Part shown: positions 25,610 to 34,363 of the stretch, one piece after another | How positions within the stretch are numbered: the first letter of the stretch is position 1 | How the letters are laid out: each line of letters opens with the position of its first letter | DNA from: Bacillus sp. 1NLA3E | GTDB lineage: Bacteria; Bacillota; Bacilli; Bacillales; Cytobacillaceae | Assembly: GCF_000242895.2 (NCBI RefSeq) | Contig: NC_021171.1 | Location: 2,762,001 to 2,826,000 of the forward strand | Direction of reading: 5' to 3' | DNA: 64,000 nucleotides | Program-made: the position numbers and the translations under genes | The notes under the pieces: generated by a model | Databases searched by the model: none | What the model was told of the DNA's origin: nothing | What the model saw: the letters and a program-made list of their open reading frames with translations, nothing else

Positions 25610-26476
25610 TTAGGCTATACATTCTTTCAAAAATGATATGAATAGGTTCGTTGCCACTGTTCTCCGATATTTAGCAGTGGCAAAGGTGTCATTATATGAT
25701 TCAATCTCTTCAAAAATAGTGCTGTACACACTTTTCAATAAATCAGGAGTGGCAATCGTTCCTTCTAACAGTAACTCATTTTCAACAAGACGTTTCGGCC
25801 TATGCTGTCCTCCACCAATTGCTAGTCGAACATCTTTTAAACGATTGTCATTCCCGACACTGCAACCAGCTGAAACCGTTACTAACGCTGCGGTGAAAGT
25901 CTCCCTTCGTCCCACTTTCCGGAAATATTTCTTCATATCTACTTCCACTTTATTAGTGGGAATAAGGATGGAGCAGATGATTGAAGTGGATCTCTGGTTT
26001 AGCCATTCCTCCAGGGCAACGGTGAAACTACGGTTATTTTCATAAATAATCAATTTAGTATCAAGCGCAAGTAAGGCAGGGATGCTATCACCAATTCCGC
26101 TTGCTATATTCCCTCCGATAGTTCCCCGATTACGGACCGCAGGTGCAGCAATATTCTTGCAAGCAGCTGAGAGAATACCAGCGTTTTTTATGATTAACGG
26201 ATCTTGGAGCCCTTCAGTCAAGGTTGTAAGAGCACCTATTTTGATATACTTTTCGCCATCCAATATGATTGGAACTATGGTGCGCATTTCTGCGATTGAT
26301 TCTAAGCTAATAATATTTACAGGAGGAGCTAACCCCATTTCCCAATTTGCCTGGAGGAGAGTTCCTCCAGAGACAAAACAGGTGTTTTCTGTTTGGCCAA
26401 GTTTCCAAGCATCCTCAAGTTGAACGGGTACCTCCACTCTTGAAAACAGCTTATCAATTTGGCATGAACCCATCAT
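25610..26476 (-). CDS. pucC: Xanthine dehydrogenase, FAD-binding subunit
   Basis: A 288-residue FAD-binding subunit of the molybdenum hydroxylase family. The FAD motif FVSGGTLLQANWEMG corresponds to the usual AGGT-LL segment, and VRNRGTIGGNIASGIGDS is the second FAD-contact motif. The C-terminal region LRLAIGG-type (VRLAIGGGQHRPKRL) belongs to the CO-dehydrogenase flavoprotein C-terminal domain. Its start codons ATGATG overlap the stop of pucA, indicating coupling. It passes electrons from PucE to NAD. Confidence 0.92.
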   Translation of the reverse strand: MMGSCQIDKLFSRVEVPVQLEDAWKLGQTENTCFVSGGTLLQANWEMGLAPPVNIISLESIAEMRTIVPIILDGEKYIKIGALTTLTEGLQDPLIIKNAGILSAACKNIAAPAVRNRGTIGGNIASGIGDSIPALLALDTKLIIYENNRSFTVALEEWLNQRSTSIICSILIPTNKVEVDMKKYFRKVGRRETFTAALVTVSAGCSVGNDNRLKDVRLAIGGGQHRPKRLVENELLLEGTIATPDLLKSVYSTIFEEIESYNDTFATAKYRRTVATNLFISFLKECIA

Positions 26477-27468
26477 GATGCACGACCTGTTTTTATGATT
26501 TCTGCGACAATACTAATGGCTATCTCATTTGGACCCTCCGCCCCGATAGGTAAACCTACCGGAAAATGGATCCAAGCGGGTGTCTGGTAATCTTTTAACA
26601 ATCGCCGGCTTCGCTCCTTTGAACCTAATAAACCTAAATATTGAAGTTCTCCTTTTAACAATATCTTCAGGAGTTCTTCATCTTTTTGAAAGTTGTGAGT
26701 CATAAGAATCACATAATCATATTTTGAAGGATTAATTTTCAAAATAAGTTCAGATGGAGTTCCCACCCTAGTGTTGTGTGCATTTGGGAAGTATTGAGCA
26801 TTACAGTAGGCAGGTCGCCAATCTGCGACTGTTACATTAAATCCAGTTTTATAAGCGAGGTCTACAAGGGGAATGGCGTCTAGACCTGCACCAAAAACAA
26901 TTAATCGAGGTCTTGGGGAGATATGTTGCACGTAAAGAAAACCATTATCTGCACTTGAATAGTGAAGTCCTTGGTCAGCTAGTGTTGATGAGGTAGGAAT
27001 TGATCCTTGCCAACTTCCAAATGAATGTCCTCTGTTAGTAAGGAAAATGTAATCAGTAACTTCATGATCATTTGTCATTTTTTTTATCATGACAACGTCA
27101 TTTCCTTGATTCAGTTCCCTTTTTAATGTACGAATATTTTCACGTAATTGATTATTAACTGGTTCAAGTAGGACTTTAATGACTCCCTTACATCCCGTCC
27201 CTTGTCCCCAAATCAAATCGCCCTCCTCCTGCGTATTATAAGTAGTCAAGTAAGCCTTATTTTCCCGTAAAATAGAGTCAAACCGCTCAGCCAAATCGAC
27301 TTCAACACATCCACCACTAATCATTCCAGTTTGCGATCCATTTTCAACCATAACCATCCATGCACCAACTTTTCTGTACGCAGAACCTTCTACTTGTACA
27401 AGAGTGGCCAATACATTATTCTTTGTAGATAAACTTATTTTATCGATTACAGAATAGATATCAGACAA
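26473..27468 (-). CDS. pucA: XdhC-like molybdenum cofactor insertion/maturation protein
   Basis: A 331-residue XdhC/CoxI-family protein. The N-terminal domain has VQVEGSAYRKVGAWMVM, GMISGGCVEVDL and GQGTGCKGVI; the C-terminal Rossmann domain has LIVFGAGLDAIPLVDLAYKTG and MTHNFQKDEELL, then LGLLGSKERSRRL. XdhC proteins bind and sulfurate molybdenum cofactor and load it into xanthine dehydrogenase. It precedes pucC with a 4-bp overlap. The B. subtilis pucB gene (MobA-like nucleotidyltransferase), normally next to pucA, is absent here, so cofactor nucleotide transfer must be supplied elsewhere or not used. Confidence 0.9.
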   Translation of the reverse strand: MSDIYSVIDKISLSTKNNVLATLVQVEGSAYRKVGAWMVMVENGSQTGMISGGCVEVDLAERFDSILRENKAYLTTYNTQEEGDLIWGQGTGCKGVIKVLLEPVNNQLRENIRTLKRELNQGNDVVMIKKMTNDHEVTDYIFLTNRGHSFGSWQGSIPTSSTLADQGLHYSSADNGFLYVQHISPRPRLIVFGAGLDAIPLVDLAYKTGFNVTVADWRPAYCNAQYFPNAHNTRVGTPSELILKINPSKYDYVILMTHNFQKDEELLKILLKGELQYLGLLGSKERSRRLLKDYQTPAWIHFPVGLPIGAEGPNEIAISIVAEIIKTGRAS

Positions 27469-27518
27469 TGAATAGGCCCCCTTTTCGTTTCGTATAGGAA
27501 ACTTGTCATACTGATTGA

Positions 27519-28850
27519 TTAGAAATCAGCTACTCGCTTTAAAAGTCTTTTAATAGACTGATCTGACTCATGTAAAACACTGTTCTTATCAATAGTTTTC
27601 ATGAATCGATTTTCCATCACGATTTTTCCATTAATAATCGTGGTTTCAACATCCGCTCTCGTTGCCGAATAGACGATGCGAGATATGGGATTCACTCCAA
27701 AGGATGGATAACAATGAAAATCATTTAAGTTCATAATCACGATATCAGCCTTTTTCCCTTCTTCTAAACTACCAATTTCTCCTTCAAGGCCCATTGCTTC
27801 AGCACCACCGATTGTTGCCATCCGAAAAACAGTTTCGGCATTCATGACTGTTGGTCCATGGATGTTTTTTTGGATAATTGAAGCTAGTCTCATTTCATTA
27901 AACATATCCAAATTGTTATTACAAGGAGCACCATCTGCACCAAGACTAAGCGGAATTTCACGTTTTAGTAAATCAGGAACTTCCGCTATTCCTGATGCTA
28001 ATTTCAAATTAGATGCTGGACAATGACTTACTTTGATACCCCGATCTTTAATAATCTTTTTTTCCTCTTCGTTTAGCCATACACAATGAGCAAGGATGAG
28101 CTTAGGACTCGCCAAGCCGAGATGATCAAGATAAACAATATTTCTCATACCTCTTTCTTGTTCCACCATTGCTATTTCATCAAGATTTTCCGAAGCATGT
28201 GTATGCACTTTTACATTGTAATAATCCGAAAGATCTCTTACTTGGGTTAGTAATGTTTCTGTGCATGAAACAACGAAACGGGGACAAAAAGCATATTGAA
28301 TTCTTCCATTATCAAAATTGTGCCACTTCTCTAGGAGATCTACACTTTGCTGGATGGAGTCATTCGTCGTTTCTAACAATTGATGGGGAACTCCCTGCCC
28401 ATTATCCATCATGACTTTTCCAGAAATAACCCGAATCCCACTTTTGGCCATCGCCTGAAAGGCGGCATCCGTATGATGAACGGTCTCCATATCAATAATC
28501 GAGGTCGTACCACTTTGGATTAATTCACCAATACCGAGAAGGGCGGAGTAATATACCGACTCCTGGTCATGAGACGCTTCGAGGGGCCAGATTTTCTCCT
28601 TTAACCAATCCAATAGTTCTAAGTCGTCTGCTTGACCACGAAACAAAGACTGGCAGAGGTGGATATGGGTTTGAACGAAACCGGGAATGACTGTTTTTCC
28701 TGATCCATCAATCATTTTGTCTACCTCTGTGGCTTGTATGTTCTTCCCTATTTTTACAATCCGATCATTCGCAATTAACAAGTCACCGTGAATCACTTCG
28801 TTTTCCCGATTCATCGTAATGATTTCGGCATTCTTTATTAGGATTTTCAC
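27519..28850 (-). CDS. Metal-dependent aminohydrolase of the TRZ/ATZ (deaminase) group
   Basis: A 443-residue amidohydrolase-superfamily enzyme. Metal and substrate motifs in order: VIPGFVQTHIHLCQSLFRGQ, HTHASENLDE, LILAHCVWLNEEE and LSLGADGAPCNNNLDMFNE. This arrangement occurs in guanine and 8-oxoguanine deaminases and in MTA/SAH or 5-deoxyadenosine deaminases; GADGAPCNNNLDMF most resembles the latter. Because it heads the xanthine dehydrogenase operon, deamination of guanine (or an analogue) to feed xanthine into PucCDE is the likely role. GTG 28850 follows GAGGAGGAG. Only 50 bp separate it from pucA. Confidence 0.8.
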   Translation of the reverse strand: MKILIKNAEIITMNRENEVIHGDLLIANDRIVKIGKNIQATEVDKMIDGSGKTVIPGFVQTHIHLCQSLFRGQADDLELLDWLKEKIWPLEASHDQESVYYSALLGIGELIQSGTTSIIDMETVHHTDAAFQAMAKSGIRVISGKVMMDNGQGVPHQLLETTNDSIQQSVDLLEKWHNFDNGRIQYAFCPRFVVSCTETLLTQVRDLSDYYNVKVHTHASENLDEIAMVEQERGMRNIVYLDHLGLASPKLILAHCVWLNEEEKKIIKDRGIKVSHCPASNLKLASGIAEVPDLLKREIPLSLGADGAPCNNNLDMFNEMRLASIIQKNIHGPTVMNAETVFRMATIGGAEAMGLEGEIGSLEEGKKADIVIMNLNDFHCYPSFGVNPISRIVYSATRADVETTIINGKIVMENRFMKTIDKNSVLHESDQSIKRLLKRVADF

Positions 28851-28877
28851 TCGCTAATCTCCTCCTCATATGAACTC

Positions 28878-28884
28878 TAACCAA
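28878..28884 (-). promoter_or_regulatory. Possible PucR-box core upstream of the aminohydrolase/puc operon
   Basis: The minus strand reads CTTGGTTAG about 28 bp before the GTG start of the first gene. B. subtilis PucR sites are described around a TTGGTTAA core. Only the seven-base TTGGTTA core matches, the flanks do not fit, and the site lies between any promoter and the start codon, so this is weak. Confidence 0.2.
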
Positions 28885-29041
28885 GCTCTCATTTGAAAAA
28901 GAGACGGTAAATCTCGAAAACACGTAAAATATCCTTTCTATAAACATATGAGCAAATCCTAAAAGTATTATGATTATCTTACCGAACAAAGGAAATATAT
29001 GTAAGGAAGTTGGTAGGAAACCTCACAATATTTCGAAATAA

Positions 29042-29076
29042 TCAAAAGAAAAATCAGATAGATTACCTATCTGATT
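29042..29076 (-). terminator. Rho-independent terminator of adeC
   Basis: Arms AATCAGATAG (29052-29061) and CTATCTGATT (29067-29076) form a perfect hairpin. Read on the minus strand it ends in TTTTTCTTTT, 15 bp after the adeC stop, so adeC is separated from the puc operon. Confidence 0.85.
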
Positions 29077-29090
29077 TTCAAGTTTATTCT

Positions 29091-30836
29091 CTAATAATTG
29101 GATTCGACTTTAATATGACTGAAAGAACCTACATCAAATAATCCTAAATCGGTAAGTTTAAGCCTTGGAATGACCGGTAACGATAGAAAAGAAAGGGTCA
29201 AGAAGGGGTTAAAGAGCTGGGACGCTTCTAATGATTTCAAGGCATTATTAATTTGAGTTAATTGGTGAAAAACAGTTAGGTAATCATGTTCAGAAATAAT
29301 TCCGGCAATGGCTAACGGCAGTGATGCTAAAACCTTGTCGCCTTCAACTACAGTTAACCCTCCGCCTATTTCCTTTAAACATTCAACCGCAGTTAGAATT
29401 TCTTCATCCGAAGTACCAGCAACTATAATGTTATGAGAATCATGGGCAATCGTAGTAGCTATGGCTCCTTTTTTTAGATTTAGACCTTTTACGATTCCAA
29501 GTCCAATATTTCCAGTATTACGATGCCTCTCGATTACGGCCATTTTTAATTGATCCTTTATAATCGATGGGACGAAATTTCCATTAACAATATCTACTTC
29601 TTCAATCACATGTTTCGTTATTAAACTATTTGGTATTATTTCAATGATATTAGCTTTTGTACAGCCCCCAAAATGGATTTGTAACGACTGAGGATTGATT
29701 GATTTGGTTTTTACACTATGCCGTAATGAAGATATTGTGTTAGACCTAGACTCACTTAAATAATCACCTTGTTCGGCAATTAATTTTCCAGCACAAAATA
29801 CTTGGTTTATTTTTATCGTTTCTAAATCATCCAGTATAAGGAAGTCGGCATCATAACCAGGCGCAATTGCACCTTTTTTAGATAATCCATAGCATTCGGC
29901 AGCGTTTAATGAGGCCATTTGAATAGCGGTTATGGGGTCGATTCCATGTTTAATTGCCAGCCTAATACTATAATCAATACTTCCCTCACTAATTAAATCA
30001 TCGATATGTTTGTCATCGGTACCAAAAAGACAACGTCTAGAATTTTTGTCTGTCACAACATTAATTAGGTTAGGTAAATCCTTGGCTACTGATCCTTGTC
30101 TAATAATGAGATACATTCCTCTTTTTAATCTTTCTTGGGCTTCTTGTATGGAAACAGCTTCATGATCCGTTTTGATCCCTACAGCTGTATAAACATTTAG
30201 ATCGTCCCCTTGTAAGCCTGCAGCGTGACCATCTATTTTTTCTCCGTTCATTCGTGCATCAATTAATTTTTCAATCATACTATCATCACCCTGGAAAACG
30301 GATGGATAATCCATAACTTCCCCAAGGCCTAAAACTCTTGGATGTTGATAAAATGGGGCTAAATCCTGTGCAAGTAATATAGAGCCAGAATTTTCAAATG
30401 GAGTTGCAGGCACACAAGAAGGAAGCATGATAAAAACATTTAAAGGAATTTGTTCAGAGGAATCTAACATGAATTTTATTCCCTCAGCTCCTGCTACATT
30501 CGCTATTTCATGTGGGTCAGCAATAATTGTAGTCACTCCATGAGGTACTACAACCTTTGCAAATTCAGGTGGGGTCACCATCGAAGACTCAATGTGGACA
30601 TGTCCATCAATAAAAGAAGGACTCACAAACTTGTTACTAGCATCAATTTCTTTTATTCCCTCGTAATCACCAATTCCAACGAAACATCCGTCTACAATGG
30701 CTACATCCACATTCATTATCTCCTGTGTGAACACATCGATGACCCGACCATTTTTAATCACCAAATCTGCCTTTTCGCGTTTTGCAGCAACGTCAATTAT
30801 TCTTTTATACGTAATTTTACTCAATGCCACATACAT
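29091..30836 (-). CDS. adeC: Adenine deaminase
   Basis: A 581-residue adenine deaminase of the amidohydrolase superfamily, the length of B. subtilis AdeC (577). Motifs: KFVSPSFIDGHVHIESSMVT (metal site and ESSM), ADPHEIANVAG, LGLGEVMDYP, KIDGHAAGLQG, FGTDDKHIDDL and the C-terminal IAHDSHNIIVAGTS. It converts adenine to hypoxanthine, substrate of xanthine dehydrogenase in the neighbouring operon. ATG 30836 follows AGAAGGAGGCG. An inverted repeat lies about 65 bp upstream of the start. It has its own terminator. Confidence 0.94.
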   Translation of the reverse strand: MYVALSKITYKRIIDVAAKREKADLVIKNGRVIDVFTQEIMNVDVAIVDGCFVGIGDYEGIKEIDASNKFVSPSFIDGHVHIESSMVTPPEFAKVVVPHGVTTIIADPHEIANVAGAEGIKFMLDSSEQIPLNVFIMLPSCVPATPFENSGSILLAQDLAPFYQHPRVLGLGEVMDYPSVFQGDDSMIEKLIDARMNGEKIDGHAAGLQGDDLNVYTAVGIKTDHEAVSIQEAQERLKRGMYLIIRQGSVAKDLPNLINVVTDKNSRRCLFGTDDKHIDDLISEGSIDYSIRLAIKHGIDPITAIQMASLNAAECYGLSKKGAIAPGYDADFLILDDLETIKINQVFCAGKLIAEQGDYLSESRSNTISSLRHSVKTKSINPQSLQIHFGGCTKANIIEIIPNSLITKHVIEEVDIVNGNFVPSIIKDQLKMAVIERHRNTGNIGLGIVKGLNLKKGAIATTIAHDSHNIIVAGTSDEEILTAVECLKEIGGGLTVVEGDKVLASLPLAIAGIISEHDYLTVFHQLTQINNALKSLEASQLFNPFLTLSFLSLPVIPRLKLTDLGLFDVGSFSHIKVESNY

Positions 30837-30900
30837 CGCCTCCTTCTATATGCCGAGATACTAACATGGAAGTCCATTTTATCCTGAATTAGTTTGATAA

Positions 30901-30937
30901 TAATAAACAGTCATCTTTCAAATATGATTGTTTATTA
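30901..30937 (-). promoter_or_regulatory. Inverted repeat upstream of adeC
   Basis: Arms TAATAAACAGTCAT (30901-30914) and ATGATTGTTTATTA (30924-30937) pair at 13 of 14 positions, the exception being a G-T wobble. The repeat lies 65-100 bp before the adeC ATG and has no T-tract on the minus strand, so an operator or a structured leader is more likely than a terminator. No purine-riboswitch core was recognised. Confidence 0.4.
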
Positions 30938-31060
30938 CCTTATTATATTTCTTTTAAAAAATCAATTATCATTTTGGCAATCCTAATAATTAAGAGTGCC
31001 TTTTTAATAGCTGCTTACTTAACAAATACATCCATAGATCATTAAAAAAAAGAAAACATG

Positions 31061-31089
31061 AAAAAAGCGCCAACAGTTGTTGGCGCTTT
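31061..31089 (-). terminator. Rho-independent terminator of trpB
   Basis: Arms AAAGCGCCAACA and TGTTGGCGCTTT form a perfect hairpin followed on the minus strand by TTTTTT, 15 bp after the trpB stop. Confidence 0.88.
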
Positions 31090-31103
31090 ACTTGATAAGA
31101 CTA

Positions 31104-32276
31104 TTAGTCTTTTTTATTCAGCATCTCATACACTTGTTCAACATCTTTATCGCCTCGACCGGAAATATTAACGATAATAACTTGATCTTTAGACAAGGTT
31201 GGAGCAAATTTGAGCGCATAGGCCACCGCATGGGAGCTTTCTAATGCTGGAATAATCCCCTCAAGCTTTGATAATACTAGGAAACCATTTAACGCTTCCT
31301 GGCTAGTTACCGAAACATATTCTGCTCGTTCAATTGTTTTTAGGTAGCTATGCTCTGGGCCAGCACCCGGATAATCTAGACCCGCTGCAATGGAATATGT
31401 AGGCATCGGATTTCCATCTTCGTCCTGAAGTACTAAACATTTGAACCCGTGCAATTCACCTGGAGTTCCTTCTGTTAACGTCGCTGCTTCTGACGGTTCG
31501 ACACCGATTAAACGTACTTCTTTATCAGGGATATAATCGGCAAATGAACCAATCGCATTACTTCCGCCACCTACACAAGCAAGAACTGCATCAGGAAGCT
31601 TTCCTTCTTTTTCTAGGATTTGTTTTTTGCTCTCTTTACTAATAACAGATTGAAAGTGCTTCACCATCTGAGGAAACGGATGTGGACCAACAGCAGAACC
31701 TAATAAATAAAAAGTACTTTCATAGTTTTGGACTAAGTCGGCAAAAGCTTCATCAACTGCATCCTTTAACCTAGCTTGTCCTTTTGTTACAGCAACAACC
31801 TTTGCGCCTAACAATTCCATCCTGAATACATTCAAGGCCTGACGTTTCGTATCCTCTGCCCCCATATAAATGGTGCATTCCATTCCAAACATCGCGCAAG
31901 CGGTTGCAGTGGCTACACCATGTTGTCCTGCACCAGTCTCAGCAATGACTCGTTTTGCCCCCATTCTTTTTGCTAAAAGAATTTGTCCCAAAACGTTATT
32001 AAGTTTATGTGAACCTGTATGATTGAGATCTTCACGTTTTAAGTAAATTTTAGCTCCGCCTAATTCATTCGTTAATCGTTCGGCAAAATAAAGAGGGGTT
32101 TCTCTGCCAGCATACTCTTTCAAATAATAAGAAAGCTCTTTGTTAAAATCTGGATCATCTTTATATTTCAAAAATTCCTGTTCTAAAACATTTAATACAT
32201 TTTGAAGTTCACTTGGTACAAAGCTTCCGCCAAACTCTCCAAAATAACCTTTCTTTTCTTGACTTACTTGGCTCAT
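31104..32276 (-). CDS. trpB: Tryptophan synthase beta chain, stand-alone
   Basis: A 390-residue TrpB1-type beta subunit that condenses indole and serine to tryptophan. Motifs: [31 protein letters not shown] with the PLP lysine, [28 protein letters not shown] phosphate-binding loop, and the C-terminal [12 protein letters not shown]. Usually trpB lies in a trpEDCFBA operon; here it is monocistronic, with neither trpA nor other trp genes in the window, no leader peptide and no T-box recognised. It may be a second copy used for indole salvage. AATTAGGAGATGAG precedes the ATG. Confidence 0.92.
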   Translation of the reverse strand: MSQVSQEKKGYFGEFGGSFVPSELQNVLNVLEQEFLKYKDDPDFNKELSYYLKEYAGRETPLYFAERLTNELGGAKIYLKREDLNHTGSHKLNNVLGQILLAKRMGAKRVIAETGAGQHGVATATACAMFGMECTIYMGAEDTKRQALNVFRMELLGAKVVAVTKGQARLKDAVDEAFADLVQNYESTFYLLGSAVGPHPFPQMVKHFQSVISKESKKQILEKEGKLPDAVLACVGGGSNAIGSFADYIPDKEVRLIGVEPSEAATLTEGTPGELHGFKCLVLQDEDGNPMPTYSIAAGLDYPGAGPEHSYLKTIERAEYVSVTSQEALNGFLVLSKLEGIIPALESSHAVAYALKFAPTLSKDQVIIVNISGRGDKDVEQVYEMLNKKD

Positions 32277-32348
32277 CTAAACTCATCTCCTAATTAAAAA
32301 TACCCGATAAAATTATACCACTACTATTCCTGATTGTTCAACTTATTT

Positions 32349-32873
32349 TCAGACTATTCTATTATTATAAATTTCATCAATTTTACTATCTAATTTCTCC
32401 AGACTTTTTAAAGCTCGGTTTGGATCAATCTGTCTGTAATGATGAAGTCCTCCTGGTTCTTCATCCATTTCATCGGCAAGTTTTATTATTGATTGCATCG
32501 GAGTCCTGACAACCTCGCCCCCCGGAAGGAAAGAATCAGTATGGAAGAGGATCGCTAAAGCAATTTCTTTAGCTTTCAAAGGATTTTCTCCACAGCGTAT
32601 AAGCAATTTATGTGCACGTTCTGCACCCTTAATGGCATGAATATCATTTTGTCTATAGAGTTGGTAATCCCATTTTCCATCCTTGTACCAGGTATAATGG
32701 CCAATATCATGAAGGAACCCCGCTTTTGCTGCGACATCAACATCCTCATTTTGCTTTTTTGCCAATTCAAATGCGTGATAAGAAACAGCAATTGCGTGGA
32801 CCAAGCCTGATCGTGTAATATATTTCTGTGCTATATGGTGTTGATAAATATCCGCTATTTTAACATCCCTCAT
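32349..32873 (-). CDS. HD-domain phosphohydrolase-like protein
   Basis: A 174-residue HD-superfamily protein. Metal ligands are visible in order: SGLVHAIAV (His), AGFLHDIGHYTWY (the HD pair), ILFHTDSFLPGG (His) and KLADEMDEEP (Asp). Family members hydrolyse phosphomonoesters or nucleotides. The tail GGLHHYRQIDPNRALKSLEK gives no further clue. ATG 32873 is preferred because AAGGAAG lies about 10 nt upstream; GTG 32882 overlaps the spacing. It is upstream of trpB on the same strand with 72 bp between; co-transcription is possible. Substrate unknown. Confidence 0.75.
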   Translation of the reverse strand: MRDVKIADIYQHHIAQKYITRSGLVHAIAVSYHAFELAKKQNEDVDVAAKAGFLHDIGHYTWYKDGKWDYQLYRQNDIHAIKGAERAHKLLIRCGENPLKAKEIALAILFHTDSFLPGGEVVRTPMQSIIKLADEMDEEPGGLHHYRQIDPNRALKSLEKLDSKIDEIYNNRIV

Positions 32874-33039
32874 GATTTTCACTTCCTTATTTTTAGTTAG
32901 CCATTTTCCCTCAATAGAAGAGTCTCGCCATAAGAATAAATTTTTATTATTTTATCAAATTTAAAAAATATTTCAACTAATTTATATTATTTTAAAATAA
33001 GCTTAACTTTTCATATGTTATATTAAGTTAATAACTGAT

Positions 33040-33254
33040 TTTACTAAAAGGCTGTTTTCGTAAATTATGTTGCTATTTTTCAAAAGAGAAGGGTGGATGA
33101 TTTCCGCTCCAGGATGCTCGCTTTCCGCGGGGCGTGCGGTGAGCCTCCTCGGCGCTATGCGCCTGTGGGGTCTCACCTATCCCGCTGCTCCCGCAGGAGT
33201 CTCGCACCTTCCACTCCAATCAACATTAAGTTTTTACACAGCTCTGTTATAAAA
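33040..33254. repeat. Dispersed GC-rich repeat, copy C, flanked by a 15-bp direct repeat
   Basis: The sequence AAGTTAATAACTGAT occurs at 33025-33039 and again at 33255-33269, exactly bracketing a 215-bp insert. The insert starts TTTACTAAAAGGCTGTTTTCG-like and ends ACAGCTCTGTTATAAAA, with the GC-rich core GATTTCCGCTCC ... CCACTCCAATCAAC inside. The bracketing repeat looks like a target-site duplication. ORFs reading through it are not genes. Confidence 0.85.
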
Positions 33255-33353
33255 AAGTTAATAACTGATCGTAATAAAATAATTCCATTTCCATATTTAT
33301 ATGATTTTAACTATTTTTCGCTATCAAATTTTATTAAATAAAATAAAAAAAAA

Positions 33354-33387
33354 ACAAAGCCCCCGGAATTAATCCAAAGGGCTTTGT
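33354..33387 (-). terminator. Terminator of a lost minus-strand gene
   Basis: Arms ACAAAGCCC (33354-33362) and GGGCTTTGT (33379-33387); on the minus strand a run of nine T follows. No intact minus-strand gene ends here, but a decayed stretch lies directly upstream (33400-34190). Confidence 0.75.
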
Positions 33388-33399
33388 CTTTATTAACAT

Positions 33400-34190
33400 C
33401 TTAGGGGACCCAACCATAAACATCAGCCAATTCTTCATCCTTACCATTTTAAATAGAGAGCTTCTATTTAAGAAATGTAGGATTTGTTTACCAGATTAGC
33501 CAATGCGTGTTTGTTCCGCTGGAAATTAATTAACCAGTTTTTTTATTACTGGAATTTTGGTTCCTAACAAACACACTTTTTTCGATTTACTTCAAAACTC
33601 ACTTTTCCTTCTGCTTTTTTAGGTGTCAACAAAATACCTTTCCATCCATGGTTTAGCTGGGAGAATTACATTTTTCCAACTGAATAGATCATTGAAAAAC
33701 TTTCTCTTCCACAACTAGCAGAACCTTTTTATCTACTGACTTAAAGTTCGTACCTATCTGAATCTATTCCTTTACTTATTCCAACAACTGACTCACCGAT
33801 ATAGTTGTGGAATTCATATCTCTATCCACCTTTTTCCTCCTTTTTTTGCACCATTGAATTTTTTCAGAATTCTTGATTGCAATCTCAAAAGGAATCGAGT
33901 GTTTCTGGTAAAAAACTTCCTTTCTACGTATACAAAATTAATCATAGGTAGAATTTCCGTTTTTATCCAGTAGATTTCAATATGAATATTCAGTTCTTTA
34001 GATTCTTTCTAGATGTTCCCTTTCCTCATGTAGACTAAATTGTACTTTGTGGATAAACTTGATAACCACAAATCCTGCAGTTTTCCCACTTGACCATTTT
34101 TTTCAGATACCTTGTTCTAAAAAAACTACTAACAAGGAATTAAATACTCGTTCACTTACGGAACGAACACTTAATGGTTGAGCCTCCTAA
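33400..34190 (-). pseudogene. Probable decayed minus-strand gene, identity unknown
   Basis: About 790 bp hold no intact gene on either strand, but the region has gene-like trimmings on the minus strand: TTAGGAGG at about 34180-34187 and a terminator at 33354-33387. Reading between gives protein-like pieces in shifting frames with in-frame stops, such as KHSIPFEIAIKNSEKIQW near 33900 and LPAKPWMERYFVDT near 33650. The pieces do not identify a family to me. Heavy accumulation of stops and frameshifts suggests an old loss. Confidence 0.4.
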
Positions 34191-34330
34191 GATGTAAATT
34201 AGAAACATAATGTTTCTATATTCATAATATATCATAAATTCAAAATTTTTCACGCCGAATCTGTGACGAAATTGTGAATGTTCACTTTTTAATACCCGTG
34301 ATTCCTTTAATGTTTTCCTCAAAAAAATAA

Positions 34331-34350
34331 GACACAAGAAAGTTCCTGTG
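34331..34350 (-). terminator. Terminator of the gene at 34364
   Basis: A short hairpin (CACAGGAA / TTTCTTGTG on the minus strand, one mismatch) is followed by TTATTTTTTT. Confidence 0.6.
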
Positions 34351-34363
34351 CCCTGTGGTTTCC

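Noticed and set aside
28980-28987. PurR box (CCGAAC) upstream of the purine block
   Set aside because: A single ACCGAACA occurs but a properly oriented second half at the right spacing is missing, so chance is likely.
28851-29040. Purine riboswitch upstream of the aminohydrolase
   Set aside because: No match to the conserved J1/2, J2/3 and loop core of guanine/adenine riboswitches was found on the minus strand.
33067-33341. Short ORFs inside the GC-rich repeats (also at 47200-47599 and 58923-59126)
   Set aside because: The same nonsense-free stretches recur wherever the repeat occurs, in both orientations, with no ribosome sites. They are repeat artefacts.
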